Positions 35,401 through 50,400 of a stretch of DNA of 64,000 nt are shown here, piece after piece. This DNA is from Bugulina stolonifera (Eukaryota > Bryozoa > Gymnolaemata > Cheilostomatida > Bugulidae), in assembly GCA_935421135.1 (NCBI GenBank), contig OW285194.1, positions 11,617,376 through 11,681,375 of the forward strand, in the 5' to 3' direction. The notes beneath the pieces were generated by a model. It was not told the DNA's origin, did no database searches, and saw only the letters and a list, made by a program, of their open reading frames with translations. How positions within the stretch are numbered: position 1 is the first letter of the stretch; the number at the start of each line of letters is the position of its first letter. Position numbers and translations under genes: made by a program.

Positions 35401-38400
35401 TGGCATCAAATGGGCTTGGTGATAACAAAGAATAAACCCACAACAAAGAGAGCCTTAATCAAAGATATCATAGAAGCCTACCACAGAACTGTTACTCCAG
35501 ATCAACTGACAACCCTAGTCAACAGCATGCTGCGATTATGTGAGGGGGCCTTCAAAAACAACAAAGGCTGGTCAATGAAATACTGACCATACATCTTCCC
35601 CAACCTCAAAAGCCCTTTTCAGGGCCACCATGCACTAATACAAAGAGTCTGTTCCAATATTTTCAAATAGAAGGCAAGTAATTGCATGTCAATTGTGAGG
35701 CGGCTTTGATGGCTAGTATTGCAAAAGATGACCACTTTAAGTTTCAGCAAATACATAAGAAAACCCAATGAATATATGGGAAAATGAATTTAAAAGTTGG
35801 AATCTACACAAAATTTAGTTTAAATTGATATATGATAGTTGTGGGTTATGACAGAAAGAATACAAGTAGTAAGCTTTTAAATCAGAATTTGTCACTAAAA
35901 AGTAGGGCGGATACCTTATTTCGCACAGCACTGTACATCTATAGCATGCACCTAGCACCATCTGTAACAGGTTTGTAAGAAGTGGCACAGAGTGTAATAA
36001 CATATTAATACACATGCATTCAACATTGCCTGTAATCATTTTAATGATGCATAACACATAACGATAAAGATAACATAACTTAATTAAGAGAAACTATTTA
36101 TTTACATTGCCAAAGCATAAATCTTGGAATGGACTACAATTATTTCGAATATTGTAATATGTAATACAATTTATCTAAAAGTTGGCAACAAGTTAATCAC
36201 ATATGAGTAAGATTTTGGAATGTCCAATACATTAAATATATATTATTATGTATCACTTTATTATATTTACCAGCATAAATAATACAAATATTTTTAAAAT
36301 CGTCAGCTGCATATCACCAACTGCCAAGTAACCACAACTATCACATGTTTATATGTGTGACTCAGTTGGTTTGACATCTCTTAGATAAAGATGAGACTAT
36401 ATAACATCATCAGCAAGTGGTAGCAACAGCCATGCCATCGGTTTACATTTATGTCACAACACTACGATTGTTCAAAGGCATGCTGTAGATTCCGAAGTGC
36501 GAGTTGCACATACACCATTTGGTGGATTTGAAGATGAATGAGTGACAATGAGTCACAAAAGCAAGAGCAAAGTGGGGGGTTATTTAGTTGTGAGACCGAG
36601 GCTATGTTCATTCTCACTGCATCGTTTTACGTGAGCTATTCACTCAATCGGCCAAAGGCATGATGTAACTCACAAAACATGCAAAAAGTATTAAGATATG
36701 AAAAGTAATAACAAAATGCAATATGTACATTGTATATACTTGTATATAGAATAGGCTTATCACTTTACCTATGTTGGTAAGTGCGTCCAGGTTCATCTGG
36801 TCGGTGTTGGGAAATCGATAGCCAAGTACGCTGCTAGTCCATAGTAGGTGCATTACCACCATCTCATAGCCAGCTGTAACAAATTACATACACCATTAGA
36901 TAATCAAATGTTCGACATACAATGCCACTAAACTAGTAACTTCTGTACTACTAGCAGTCATACGATCAAAGTGATAATAGCTACCGATCACATTAAATGG
37001 AACAAATACTGAAAGTTATCACAGAAGCCCTTCTGGAAAGTAATATAAAGGTTTATGCTTCACTGTCGTCTTGGCGGATTTGTTTTATTTAAAATTTGAA
37101 ATGTGGTGATTAGGAGATTATTGCATAGTAAAGACAACTCCAATTCGGTGTGGAATATTATTAGAATAATTGTGCTAAGTTTCCTACAGAGAAGTATTTG
37201 TTGCAGTTATTTGCAATATTGATAGTAATTGAATCACATAATTGCATATAGGCCTATGAAGTATTAGTTTATTATGTTTCAACATCATAATTATATAATC
37301 AACTCTTTTTTATCTGCTTTTCATGCTAATTGTCGCAGAGGTATAATTGACCCCACTTGATACTTCAGCATCATCTAAGTAGCTTATTGAAAAACACAGA
37401 CAGAATAATTAACATCAATAATTGGTAATTAAATAGAGAGAAGTGAGTCACTGCTAGTATCAATGATTGTACTAATAGATGCTGTTGAAGTATCAGAAAC
37501 AATCCAGAGAATAAAGTGAATCACTGGAAATTACGAATATAGCCAGAAATAACATATGTAACAGCTGGCTGACATTTCATGCTGCCATATGCAAATACAA
37601 TATAAAAGTGATGAATCAATCGCACCAACTCCCAGAAGTTCTGATCATTTTAATTCCCAGAAGGCCTTGTATTCATTTTCACCCGTTTACAATGTCTTGG
37701 CTGCTTAATTCCGCCCCCACAGCCAAACCGGCATGACACAGAATTAATAGTAGCATCTTATCACAATCTATATGTGCTATGGTGACTTATCATTCTAAAT
37801 ACTGTAATTAGGGGAACAGAAGGGTAATTGTATTGATAATTACTAATAATATTAAGTACAGAACGCTAGTGGAAAGTTACTCATTCACCCACACAATATG
37901 GGGGAAACCCGGATGTCCTCTACATTTGAGGAACCATATGATATATCAGTGAGCAGGCCATCACCTGCACGGTAAGGCGAGTGAAGTCTACCTAACACAC
38001 GCTCTATACCATTGAGCTAAACCTATCAGTCAGCAAATCAGCTATTACATAACACAGTAGTCAGCCAATCCGATCACATATTACATATAGCAGAGAATGA
38101 CTCACCTCCTTTCAGTACCATTATCTGATCATCTTGATCAAGGCTGTTGAATCCAGGTGTGAGTTTAGCGAATTCGATGATCTGTTGGATCGTACTGGTC
38201 ATTTTCGCAGCAAACTTCTCCCAGAAGTTTGTGTGAGTGAGACCGTGCAGCTCCTCTGTCGATGTCAGCATGTTTAAAAGGTCGTCACTATAGAAAGCCT
38301 TGCGTTGAGCTTGTAACATCAAGTTAGCCAGTGTATCTGGAAGTGTTGTGAAACAGCAAAGGTTAGATTTCTAGATATGATCATAGGTAGACGATTGGCA

Positions 38401-41400
38401 ATGTTTATGGAGTTTAGAAAGCAAGTTACAGCAGCAGCATTCGTTATCCCAGGAACTACATGCATGTATGGATAGTTTTTAACATGTTCTGCTAAAATCG
38501 AAACTAAAAATACAAAGAGTGCTTTACATCGGCAAGATAACATATCAGTCATATACTATAGTTTCTTTTAGACAACCTTCCCCAAATAATTACGACTGAA
38601 TGACAGGTGGAACCTACCACAGTTGTCTTCTCTTAACACTTGAACTGTGATGTCAAACAGTTGATCAGCAAACATTTGCTCTGTGTTCACTATGCTATTC
38701 GGGTCTCTGAAAAAAAAAAAACAATATCAAAGTGATTTATTAACGAACCACCACCTTTGATACGGACATTATTATTTATAGCATAGTATACTACTTGGCT
38801 GACCAGTCAGTTAACATGCATTAGGGTAATGGCCTAATGAGGTTGGCCCTTAGGTTACTTCAGATAAAGTTTTTTTTTGATACATTTTCAATCAAAAATG
38901 ATAAATAGCCTTAAAACTATAATTTAAATCCACCCTATATTATCACCAGCAACTAGTGCCTGCTAAGTTCTTTTAATAAACCAAAACATAAAGGCAATGA
39001 TTTTTAAACTTCAAAGAACACATATCTGTGTGAAATACCAAAACCAGCAGGATTTATGCTCTGGGCACAAATAACCTTTTGATTTATTTACGCTTGGAAA
39101 GATTTTAATCCTGTATAAATAAAACATCACTTGCCAGGACACTGTTTAAAATTTCTAATGTGGGAGGAATTGTTGCCTGCACTGATCAGTGATTCATTCA
39201 CCTTCAGAAACTGCCAACTTCGTTGACAATAACACAAAAATTATTCAAAAATATTTGAATAACACGAATACGATGTTTTATTTTTATCAATGATTGATGC
39301 AGAAGTTTATTTATAATCAATCACTGAATCTTGAAATTTCTGGATAATTTTGCAGATGAATTAATTAAAAATATTAAAATTCAGCTTTGATGAAAAACAA
39401 TTGGTGTGGTGGCACTTGATCTAACACTTTACGTCTAGCCGCAAATGGCTAGTTACCAAGACTGTCACAATTACATTTGATGGAATGCAAAAGATAAGGA
39501 GAAGATCTGCAAAGAATCGCTTTGCTACTACAGAAGATTGACTAAGATATATTAAAAACCCTAAATTACTAGTAATTGGTTTCATGTTCAATATGTTGCA
39601 AGCATTCCAAAGTCTACATGCACATTGCCCAGAGCTGTATAGCACAAGTGATGGGATTATTATTCTATTTTAGCATTTACAACACTGACTGATCAATTAC
39701 AATCCTTGTGAGATGAATCATATCTTAGGAGATAAGCCAGCAGTATGATTACTAACTCATAATTGAATTCTGATAATTAAAAATCAATAATTTAGTCAGA
39801 ATGTAGCAGCCGGCAGCCAGACAATTTATTTTTAGAAACATCTAATGCTTGCTGCTCAGTGGTTACAACTAATGGACTAGAGATATTCATAAATATTTGA
39901 TCAGAGGGAATAGTAGCAGCAGTCACTTGATACTAATATTTGAATAGATTCTCACAGTGAGTCAATATGAGTGTAACTGACTCAAACTAGTATGAGAATC
40001 ATATAGGCCTAAATATCATCAGTAAGCAGTTATACAAATATATAAAGGTTAGATTAACCACTCTCCATTGCATGATAGACTTGATCATATTTCAATCAAA
40101 CTTGTCATAATCATGTACTAATTAGCATCAAGTGAATACGATTGTCAATAGTACAAACAACAGACTGCTGCAACTGTATTTGTAGACTAAGCTTCTTCAA
40201 ACATCATCGAGATCCACAACAATCCCCCCAACATTACTAAATATTCAAATAGAAATAGGACTTTTTAATTTCCTTAGTTAGAATGCAATTCCTGCTTCAT
40301 TAGATGCTTTTAATAAACAATACAAATATTCTTCGCTGACACAAGTCTGATGAAGTGTGGTAGCAGCAGCATCTACAGTTGAACTACATCCTGAATACTT
40401 GAATTTACAATTTTCTCATAATTATTTTAAATTAGCTAAGAGACTTCCGAGATGAGCAAATTGACACTTTTAACATCTGTAATTGATCAAGAAATTTGTT
40501 GGAATGCTGATAACATTCATGTGTTACAGACAGATAGTTGAAATAATTTGGACATCAAACTCTCGTTAAATTGTGAAAAACATTGATTTCATTTTTCAAA
40601 TGAAGACCATGATACTAAAAACTGCAGAATTAAAATGATTCATCTAATTTGCCATTAGGAAAAGTATGATACTCTAAAAAATTGTAGGCCTACTTGATGT
40701 GCTGGTAGACATACAGCAATATTATTTTTTGTAGTCGGTCTACCAGGATTTACATTACTAGGGTTGCTGAGCATGACTATGATTAATCATTTATGATGCC
40801 ATTCAAAGACATTAAATATAGCTTGACATGTAATGATGGGAATTCATATAAGCTGCATATCATCTCCCTGCAGGCCATATGCAAGCTTGGGTTAAAGTAC
40901 ATTAGCAATTATTCAACTTGTGATGGATTGTACTCACTGCTATTTTTATTTCATATTCTCTGTGGTTGTTGCATGAACCTTCTACTTTATAAACAATGCC
41001 CCTCCTTTGTGCTTTTCAAAAGATGAACATTACACAATTTCTTGTTTGAATAAATTTGGGCCAAGGCTGACATTATTAGAATAATGCTCAGAATTTAGCA
41101 GACTGAATACCCCTAAAATATATGTATAGCCAATGGTATTCATTAGGCTATGTATTTAACCAATCAGATACATACATGTCATTGATACTCATATCGCTGT
41201 CGGATCCGGAGTCGCTGCTATTGCTTCTGACTTTCTTATGGTATTTGACTTCATCCTGCACCATCTCTCTTTGCCTCTTGGACATTCTCCCAAACTTGAC
41301 AGCTGCAAACATTGGACAGGAATACCGTGAGAAAGAGGAGTGACCATTCACGCCCTCCAACTGGATGAGGCATGTAAAACTCTCAGTCAAAAACTCTTGG

Positions 41401-44400
41401 CCAAAGATCAATCAATCATGTATTTATATTTACTATTCTAACACAATTTCTGTTTCCAATGTCTGATTCAAGGAAAATATCCAACAGTTTATTAGCACTA
41501 TCACTTTGATTTGAAATAGCACTAGAATCTGACAACAGTTACAAGGAATAAAATGACTGTTTGGAAACTCCCACGCCAAGCGTTGAGAGGTTGTATCATA
41601 TAAAAGGTCACAGACATAGTGCTGTTAGTGACAGTTGCAGCAGATGAGGGAATGTTGCTAGGAGCAATAAAATAATCAAATTTTATGTGAAAGTAAAAAC
41701 ATATGTTGATAAATAATAGGTTCTTTATGAGGACTGCTAGCAGAGCAAATATAAACAGATAGCCTACTAAATTGTTTCTTCATAACATTCGAAGAAACTA
41801 CTAACTCAGATGACAACTGTAAGAAGGGCGGGTCTTCCATTTGCTATTATATTGGGTTCACCCTTCCTTCGGGAATGAGCCAAGTCTATTAAAAACCCAT
41901 CCAACTTGTTGAAATTCAGACATTTTATGCATATTTTCAGCTGAACCTGGTTGCCATTTTGTTTGGGAATAGTTCAACTACTATAATGCTCAAATAATTT
42001 TGATTTACTGTTGAATCAAGTGTCAGGGAGTTGAACACTCTGTATGAGTATGACATTGATAAATCAGGTGAATATTTATACCTGGCAGGCCAAACAAACC
42101 GAAAATTGTAGTTCTGCACATTTTTACGTCCCTAGCGGAAGGCAAAGTATGACAAAAATGTTGTTTTGATAGTTTCAGGTATTAGAAGATGGCTGATGTA
42201 TTACAGCTTGAAGGATGCTTTCGAAGATAGATGAAGGTAGGAATACAAATGATTGTTATGAGATAATGGAGGGACTATCAATCGCGAGATGTCAGATCTG
42301 GCTAACCAGAATTTGACCCAAATCCGATCTGGCTCAACTGGAATGGCCAATGGCCAATCCACATCAACAAGTTCAGTGGATTTTTACAGACCAGGACACC
42401 TCCTCCCTCCAACTGAACTGTGGAGGAGAATGGAGAGATGAGGCAGCCCATACCACACATGTTTTATTATTGCATAGCTGTTTATAATAGCAGACATTCC
42501 TTTCCTATTTTGTGGTGTTTCAAATAGAAAAGCATTGCCTTCCTGTGGTTAGATTGAATGTGATATCATGACATAACAGATGCATAGAACTTGCAATACA
42601 TGTCAAAATGATTGCTCGCTGAATGACACTTGGCTTAGGTTCTTGTGATAGATTTGGTGATTTTATAAGAGCTTACGTACAGGTACTAAGATACAAATGT
42701 ATATCTGGATCTAAATAAAACTGATAAAGCACGCCAACAATGTAATATAAGTTGTAGATTTGATTATTAGGTGACAAATATTATGAAGTTGTAAGCTGCA
42801 GGAAGATTTTGTCTAGTATCTAGCCTATTCAAGTTGAATCTATATTGTATTTCAAAATCTTTTTGTTGCATAAGATTTTACCAACACTCCATTATTCTTC
42901 CGTGGGTCTCAGCAAAATATTCGAACCGTCATGTCTATCAAATACAGGATTAGTTATTGCAAAAATTTGACCACTTGTACTATGAAGCAGCAATTATTAT
43001 GAACAAGCATACACTTATTACTCATGGTACATTATGCAATTTGTACTTAGAGCTATTAGCATTATGTAACATTTGTTAATAATGTCTAGGCATAGAGGTC
43101 TATGACTTATGAATGGTTCACTACAGAGCATGTACTCAAAAATTCTCAAGGCATGCTTATAGCCAATGCATTCCAATGGATGAAATGTAACTACATAAAC
43201 TCAGCCGCCCATAAGTAATATCCATCCAAATGGTTGCAATAGCATCATGGGGGGAAAATGTTTGTTGCCAAGTTATAGGATTTAAGAAGAAGAGGGCAAG
43301 TCTATGTAGGAAATGTTCACAGGAAGTGACATTAGCATCACTAAGGGAATTTGCATTCCAATGACTTGGATTTTTTACAGGCCATTAGGCAAGGGACACA
43401 AGCCATGGCATTCACTTTCAATACAAATTGTGCATGCTAAATACATGAAATAGAATACCTTTTCATTCACAAGTTCTAATTTGCTCCCAAGGTTCACACA
43501 TGAGTGGCTTGTAATCAGCATTGGGAGTGGATTTTTGTAATCGCTGATAATTCCAAGGAATGCTGCTTGAGAATATAATGTTCAGCTATTTGATATGAGT
43601 AAAATATTAGCAGCAGCTGCCTCGATGATATTTGGCTCTGGTCCAAAAAGTGATATTGAGCATCTGTAGTGAATCACCTGATAGCAGCAGCAGCAGTAGT
43701 ATAGCAGGTAATCGCCAAGTAGAAGACATGTGCTAGGGCTATTAATATCGCAGGAAACCCTATAATTCAGTAGTAATATAATAGCTTTTATCAAACATGG
43801 GGAGTAGTATTTGCGCTTGCCATGAATGGACAGTCTTCTGGTTAATAGTAAGTGTAAATGCTTCCCTCTCTAAGATGTGTTATTAAAGGATTCGAGACAT
43901 ATCACTATCTCCTAGCCACTTGAAGACACTATTTTTTGCCAGGCGGAAGATCAATGAGTAACCCAACCTTACAAACGTTACACCTTTGACATTTAGGTAT
44001 CTCCATTGAAAAATATTTTTCTAAGCTAGTTCAAATGTCCGTGATAAAACAGGTTTTGGCACAGCATTCATCATATTCTATTGAAACATTATCCAAAGGG
44101 GAAAATTTGATAGGACATAGACTGTATATAAAAGATACATTTACAAAGATTCTTCAAAAGGGATGATATGCTGACGAAGGCTATTAAATTTCAGCATTAC
44201 TAAAGTTGAAGACAATTTCATGGATTAATAGCCCAAGAGTAATAAAAAGTATTAAACAATTAATTCCTTTTATTTCCCAATTATGAAGATAGTTTATCTT
44301 TCATGATTGTGAGCTTGCATATGGCATATATTTACTCTAATAAGACAGTTGTGGGCCTAAATAGTTTTATGGGGTATGCATAGTGTACTGGGTCTCTAAG

Positions 44401-47400
44401 TTCTTCCAGAATTAGTGATTCAGCTAGTAACATAGTACACTTATATTTATATGATAACTAGATACAATTGGTGTTTACATTCATAACTGAGTGACGAGTG
44501 GATGGGTGAGCAGAGTCTGCAGACGTGTGATAATTCAGCATCCACATTGGCTAGTAGTAGCCTGTGTAGTTGCTGAACGTATACTGCCCATTTCACTTCG
44601 GGCTCAGCCGATCATTTTGCTCATGAAAAGTAGTATATCAAGTGTCTACTGGTGCCAGCAGTATGACTATTGCACACTCAGTCTTTGGGACAAGCTCTGC
44701 AAACTTGCGATTTCGATTTCAATAACTGTGACAAGATAAAGCACAATGAGGAGCTCTCACACAGATATTAGCATGGAAGGTGGTCCCAAGGCTAACAAAG
44801 TTTGCAAGTTGGACATGGTTTGTACCAAAATACATATTGAACATGTTATCATCGCACTATAAAAGACGATTGAACTGATAGGGAACTTGTGTAATGTTAC
44901 ACATTTGTAGCAAGTGCTTGTTATATTTGCACAGTGCCTTCCTTTTTCTCTAACTCAATGAACACAGTGTAATTAGTCCAAATATGGCCGCCAGCTGAGA
45001 TAATTCTTTGGCCTATTGTTTTATGATGTAATACAAGACAGGTTTTCATCCTCATATTCAGTGGAATAATCACCAATTACAGTTGTGAAGTTTTGAGTAT
45101 GAAAGCATGAGTACCTTTACTCATGAATATTTGGGGTTATGTCTATTCACAATCACCAAAATGGCTGCCTTAGTTTGCCAAGTTACAGAAATTCTAATTG
45201 ACAGGATATGCAAGTTTCCCCCAGCTACGCCCAGCCTATACACCGGTAGTTTGGGACTAAAGTTAGCAGGGCAAAATGCTATATTATTCTATTGAAAATT
45301 TGCCAAATAACCTACGCATTCAATTTATTTTGTGTCCAGGGGAATGATTTGGTAGTGGTAGGTCCAAAGTCTCTCTGATACAGGCCAATATCTGCACACA
45401 TAGTCATCAATCCTTGAATCTGTCTTGGCAACCACAGTTTACAATAGTTGTTTATTATAGTTCATTGCTAACATTATAAATAATATTCCAAAGTGACTCA
45501 CAGAGCTATGTGAAGGTGATTGATTATGACATGTAGGTACTTCTGCTCAGTACTAGCCCTTCTACGGAGCAGTGGAAGATTATAAACTGCACTCTGCAGA
45601 AACCAGCATCTAGGTGACTAGCATTGCAGATGCTGGAGAAATTGATGGAACATTTTTAAGTACATCAATGAAACCACCCAAGGCCCTGGAGAAGGTTAGA
45701 AAAACACTATGAGTCCCAGAAAGGGTTGATTGTTATATTAGTGTAATATATTTTTAATACCAACTAAATTGGCTAAATATTTATTGAGGAAAGCTGTCAA
45801 GTTGACACACTGTTTTGATGGTAGACGCTTGAAGTTCACCAAATGCTTTTTAGTGTCAATGGGATGTGTTTACTAAAATAGCTTGAATATTTGAACAATA
45901 GTAAAACCTGATCTTGATTGAACAGAATTTGACCTTTTGAGTGATTCTATTGAAGGAATGCTTTGCAGGGACGTCCTCAGCTGTCCATTCATCAACAGCA
46001 TAATATATCAATTATTATTTAGTTATGTCACTTTATTACTGACACAGCATTCCATGAATACCAAAATGGTCGGAGTTTATTATTTAAACACTTTTATCTG
46101 CAGATACTTGATGCTGCAGCAACACCCATCAGAGGTATTGCCTACCAATGATGTCAGCAGTTGGCCTTCTGTGACATTAGCCCAGGGTTCTGATGACGGT
46201 GACCAGTGAGGTGAGATTATCGTCTAACAAAGTTGGCTGACTTGAAATAAAGAGCAAAGGAAGGTCATTTAGAACACCAAATGGCCTAATTGAAGGCCTA
46301 ATAACTCTTGTGCCAGAGAGTTAATGACTTCCCCAATTACACTACTGCTCTAGCAAATGTTATCAGCATCATTTGGACTACAAAGTTGATTAGGGGGAGC
46401 AGTAAACAAACAAGTCTGTAGTGGATTACAGACAGCTGCTAGATCAAATTTTGGCAGACTATCTACTTGTCTAATGGCATCAGTTTATGAGATTATTTGT
46501 GAGATTATTTATAAAGTTACTTTACTAATCAAGATTGTCTGATTGCTCTTCATTATCTCTCAGCCAATAATCAGTTGGCCAGAGAAACAATGAGCGGAAC
46601 TGCAGTCTTGAAATTTGCAAAGCATATATGCCCCGAGTTGAAAGCCCTAGTAATACCTTCTTTGCTCATGCCCAGAGCGAGACATTTCTGCAGTCGACAG
46701 TATTGACAGCGATTTCTGTTTAGCCGATCAATCTGGCACTTCCCGTCCTTCTGGCACATATAGTTTGAGGAATTACTTTGACTTCTTCGAAAGAAACCCT
46801 GAAATATTATTGTAGTACTGATATCATTCGCGGGTAAAGACCAGTTCAGGAGATCATCATGCTTCAAGGGATTTGTTATTATAGCCCACATACATGTACA
46901 ATCATAATTTGGACTTTATTCTACAAGTAATTAGTTTCAATACAGCGGAATGTATCATTTTCACTAATGCCACTACAAAATCTCCCACGCCTTTTTGATC
47001 ATACATCTTGATTTAAGCTGCAAAGATGGTCGGCTTAATGTAATCATGTGTCGTATACGCCTACAGCGTGATGTTATGCAAGAATGCTAACAGTTCATCA
47101 CAGAGGAATGCTAGGAAGGAGGAGTGGGAAACAAACTATATTTTCTGGTGACTAGTTGCTAGTTAGTTTAGTAGTTCAACTAGTACAGTACCTTGCAACC
47201 TTCACATGTAATGACACCATAGTGAACACCTGACGACTTGTCACTGCATACTTTACAGGGTATCACCTCAATCTCCGCTACAATGAGAAAAAGTGAGACT
47301 GGTTAAAATGGTGATGGCGATGTTTTGATGATTCATTTCTATTTCCTGTCAGTTTTACTTTCAAATATCAATCGGAATGGTCAAAAGGGAACAACCATCT

Positions 47401-50400
47401 ACTACCACTACCTTCATTTAGTTGTTGTTAGTTAATACCTAGGTATTATGAGAGCAGTTGCTCAGCATGAAAAGCCACGATAGCCTATAATTAGAGTTAA
47501 CCTCATCACAGTGATCATGAGACTCACTTGATCACAATATGATAATTCATATTATTATTCAGAGCACATGTTGGGCTAAATTGCTAAAATTAGAATTAGT
47601 AAAATAATAATAGCATTTTGAGAACAAAAATAAATAGAATATCATAGTGACCAATAGAATTGCAATAAACTGCAAATTTTGCATTTTATAATTTTCAAAT
47701 GAACATGTGGAGTTGGGCATTGCATGCACAAACATACATGCATGCCTACTGCTTAATGAGATCTGGTTAATATAAGTAACGCATACAATTATTTACATAC
47801 ATCTTAATTGACTGCTGGATTGCCTGCAGGAACTCTCTGCAGCAATGCTTAATGCACTCGAAGACCACCGGCTAATCAGACATAATCAATATTAAGTATA
47901 TTTGAAGATTCCACATTCCAATGCACAGGAAATGCACACTAATATTTGCAGGAAGAGTGCATACACATATTTGAAGCATGTTGAATGTTAGCTAATTGAC
48001 AGATAGACTGGAGCATCGAATATTGACAGAGCCTGAATCTAATAATAGACGATTGGAGTATACGATCACATGATTATCTGATTCTATCAATGGAATAGTT
48101 TGCACTTATTACAGAAAAGTCTTTCAGCTTGAACTAATGAACTCGAGTATCAAGTATACCATGAAATTAAAGTTTGGTATCAAGACTGGAAAGGCAGATG
48201 TACTGAAGGTAATAGCAAACTTAGTGCAGACAAACGATGAATCATCAATTAAAACTGCATCAAGTTTTATTTAAATCAATAAAGTTTCAAATTCAAGTCC
48301 CAAGAGTCTCAAGTTCATGATTATAGATTTTTAAAATAAATTATGCTGCGAGACTGATGGGTTGGCAGCAGTGCATTAGTCAGCTATGGAGAGATGAAGA
48401 GATTGAGAAACGGCTTCAGATTTAACAAAATGCTTATTAATCATGGTTATGACTGTGTCCATATTCAGAATTAATTGTTTGACAAATAATAGGCCTGATA
48501 CAATGGTGATTATAAAACGGAATAAATTAACTGAATTTTATAATTAGACTTCCAACCCTGCGAAAGTTTTGGAGTGAGATACTGTCAGCTGTGATGTAGC
48601 TGTGATATATTATTCATTAATTTACAATTGAATCACTCCACTCAATAAGATGGACATGTGTTCCACTCTAACAACCAATCTGTTCATGTTATGAAGTACA
48701 ATATTGAATATAGGCTAGTCAGCATATCGCAGCAACAGATGAAATGTTGTTGAAGAAAGAATGAATTTGTTCTTGAAACCTTCACTCGTGAATAGCTCTC
48801 ATGTAGAATTCAGGTAAACAAATGGCTGCCACAAAAGTTCGATGAAGGTCAATATTTGTATTAACCCGAACACAACTCCACCAACTAGCTAATTGACTTC
48901 ACACAAAGATCAAAATATGACATAATTTTAACTCACTCCGGGTGCAAACAAATTTTAAGGCTGTACCTCACATTATGAATGCAGAATATTGATTGAAGCA
49001 CAAGACTATCAAAAACTCGAAACATACAACTTAGGACCAACAAAATCAATAGCTCCTGCAGCATCTAGTATTCTATTTCTAATGCACCAAGAAACAATTA
49101 TAACAACTTGTATTCCTGATTGAAGCCAAGTCTTATTGTGTTTTTACTATTATTTGTAAAGTGAAGTAGCATAATTACTAACACTTATTCAAATTAACAC
49201 AATACAACCATAGCCTAATACTATTTACTAATTATAATCAATACACTGACCAGCTTGGCAGAATCCCAACAAAAGTATGTCTTGTATTCAAATCTACTGA
49301 ATGAAAACTAACAATCTGGCCTAACACAATTAGTGTTCCCAACTGTAATCCTTTTTATGAAGCTGATTGCATTATTCATTACGCAGATTTTAAATTAAAC
49401 GTTTAGTTCAGTAAAGAGTATAACGGTTGCTAGTTGCAGTGAATGCCTACAATCAGTATCTTACTGACGATTAAGTCTATCTATCTATCTCATAAATCGT
49501 CATTCCAGTCACAATCACAGTCTCTTTATAGTGTTTGGTAGTATTTGTTTCCATTGATAAAAAAATTAACTTTCAGTAGACACTTTTTATCTCCAATTAA
49601 AGCATTATAGTTTAGGCCATCAGCCAAAGATGAAATTTAAATGTTCTGATTGCATTGTTTCATAGTTGAGACGACAAAAAATAAAACTGAAATGTTTAGA
49701 ATGTAGCTAGCCCACAGACTCGGAGTTTAATCTTGCGATGGAGCCTTAGGTTACTCTGTAGCAAAAGTACGTTATAAGCAAGCATATACCAACCTTATAA
49801 TACCTACTACTTATTTCACAGCAAGGCAGTTGCAAATTGTGCAGCAATTACAAATTTTAAAATAGTATGACAAATGACAATCCCAGTGCCACTATGAACC
49901 ATGGTAGGCTTAGATCAGGGCACAACAGACAAATTTAGGTATACAAATACGTACAAGTTCTATAACATTTGGAGAGTCAATGTGTAAGTCAAAGTTAAGT
50001 CATGTCTAGAAAAAAGAAACATCTAATGTAATAAAAAGTGAATGAAAATGAACTTAAATTTAATACCACAACTGTAAATAACTTAAACTGAAAGTAATAT
50101 CCTATTACAATTTTTTATGATTTTTTTTTTTATTTATATTTTACTATTTATCTAACAGAAACGGTACTGCTAATCTAAATCTGAAAATAGAATGGTTAAA
50201 CTCTATTAAAAAATACCTTTTATGCCTTTAGTATGAGAAGAGCCCGGTTTCATAGCTGAGATGATAGAAAGTGAATTTAAAATGTGAAGGATGTTGCTGA
50301 CACAGCCAAGTTTGCTAAAGCCGCCTTGAAGAGTGATTAGGAGAGAACAGTGTCAATATACAAACTGTGTACAAACCAAATTGAAACCGAAACAACAAAC

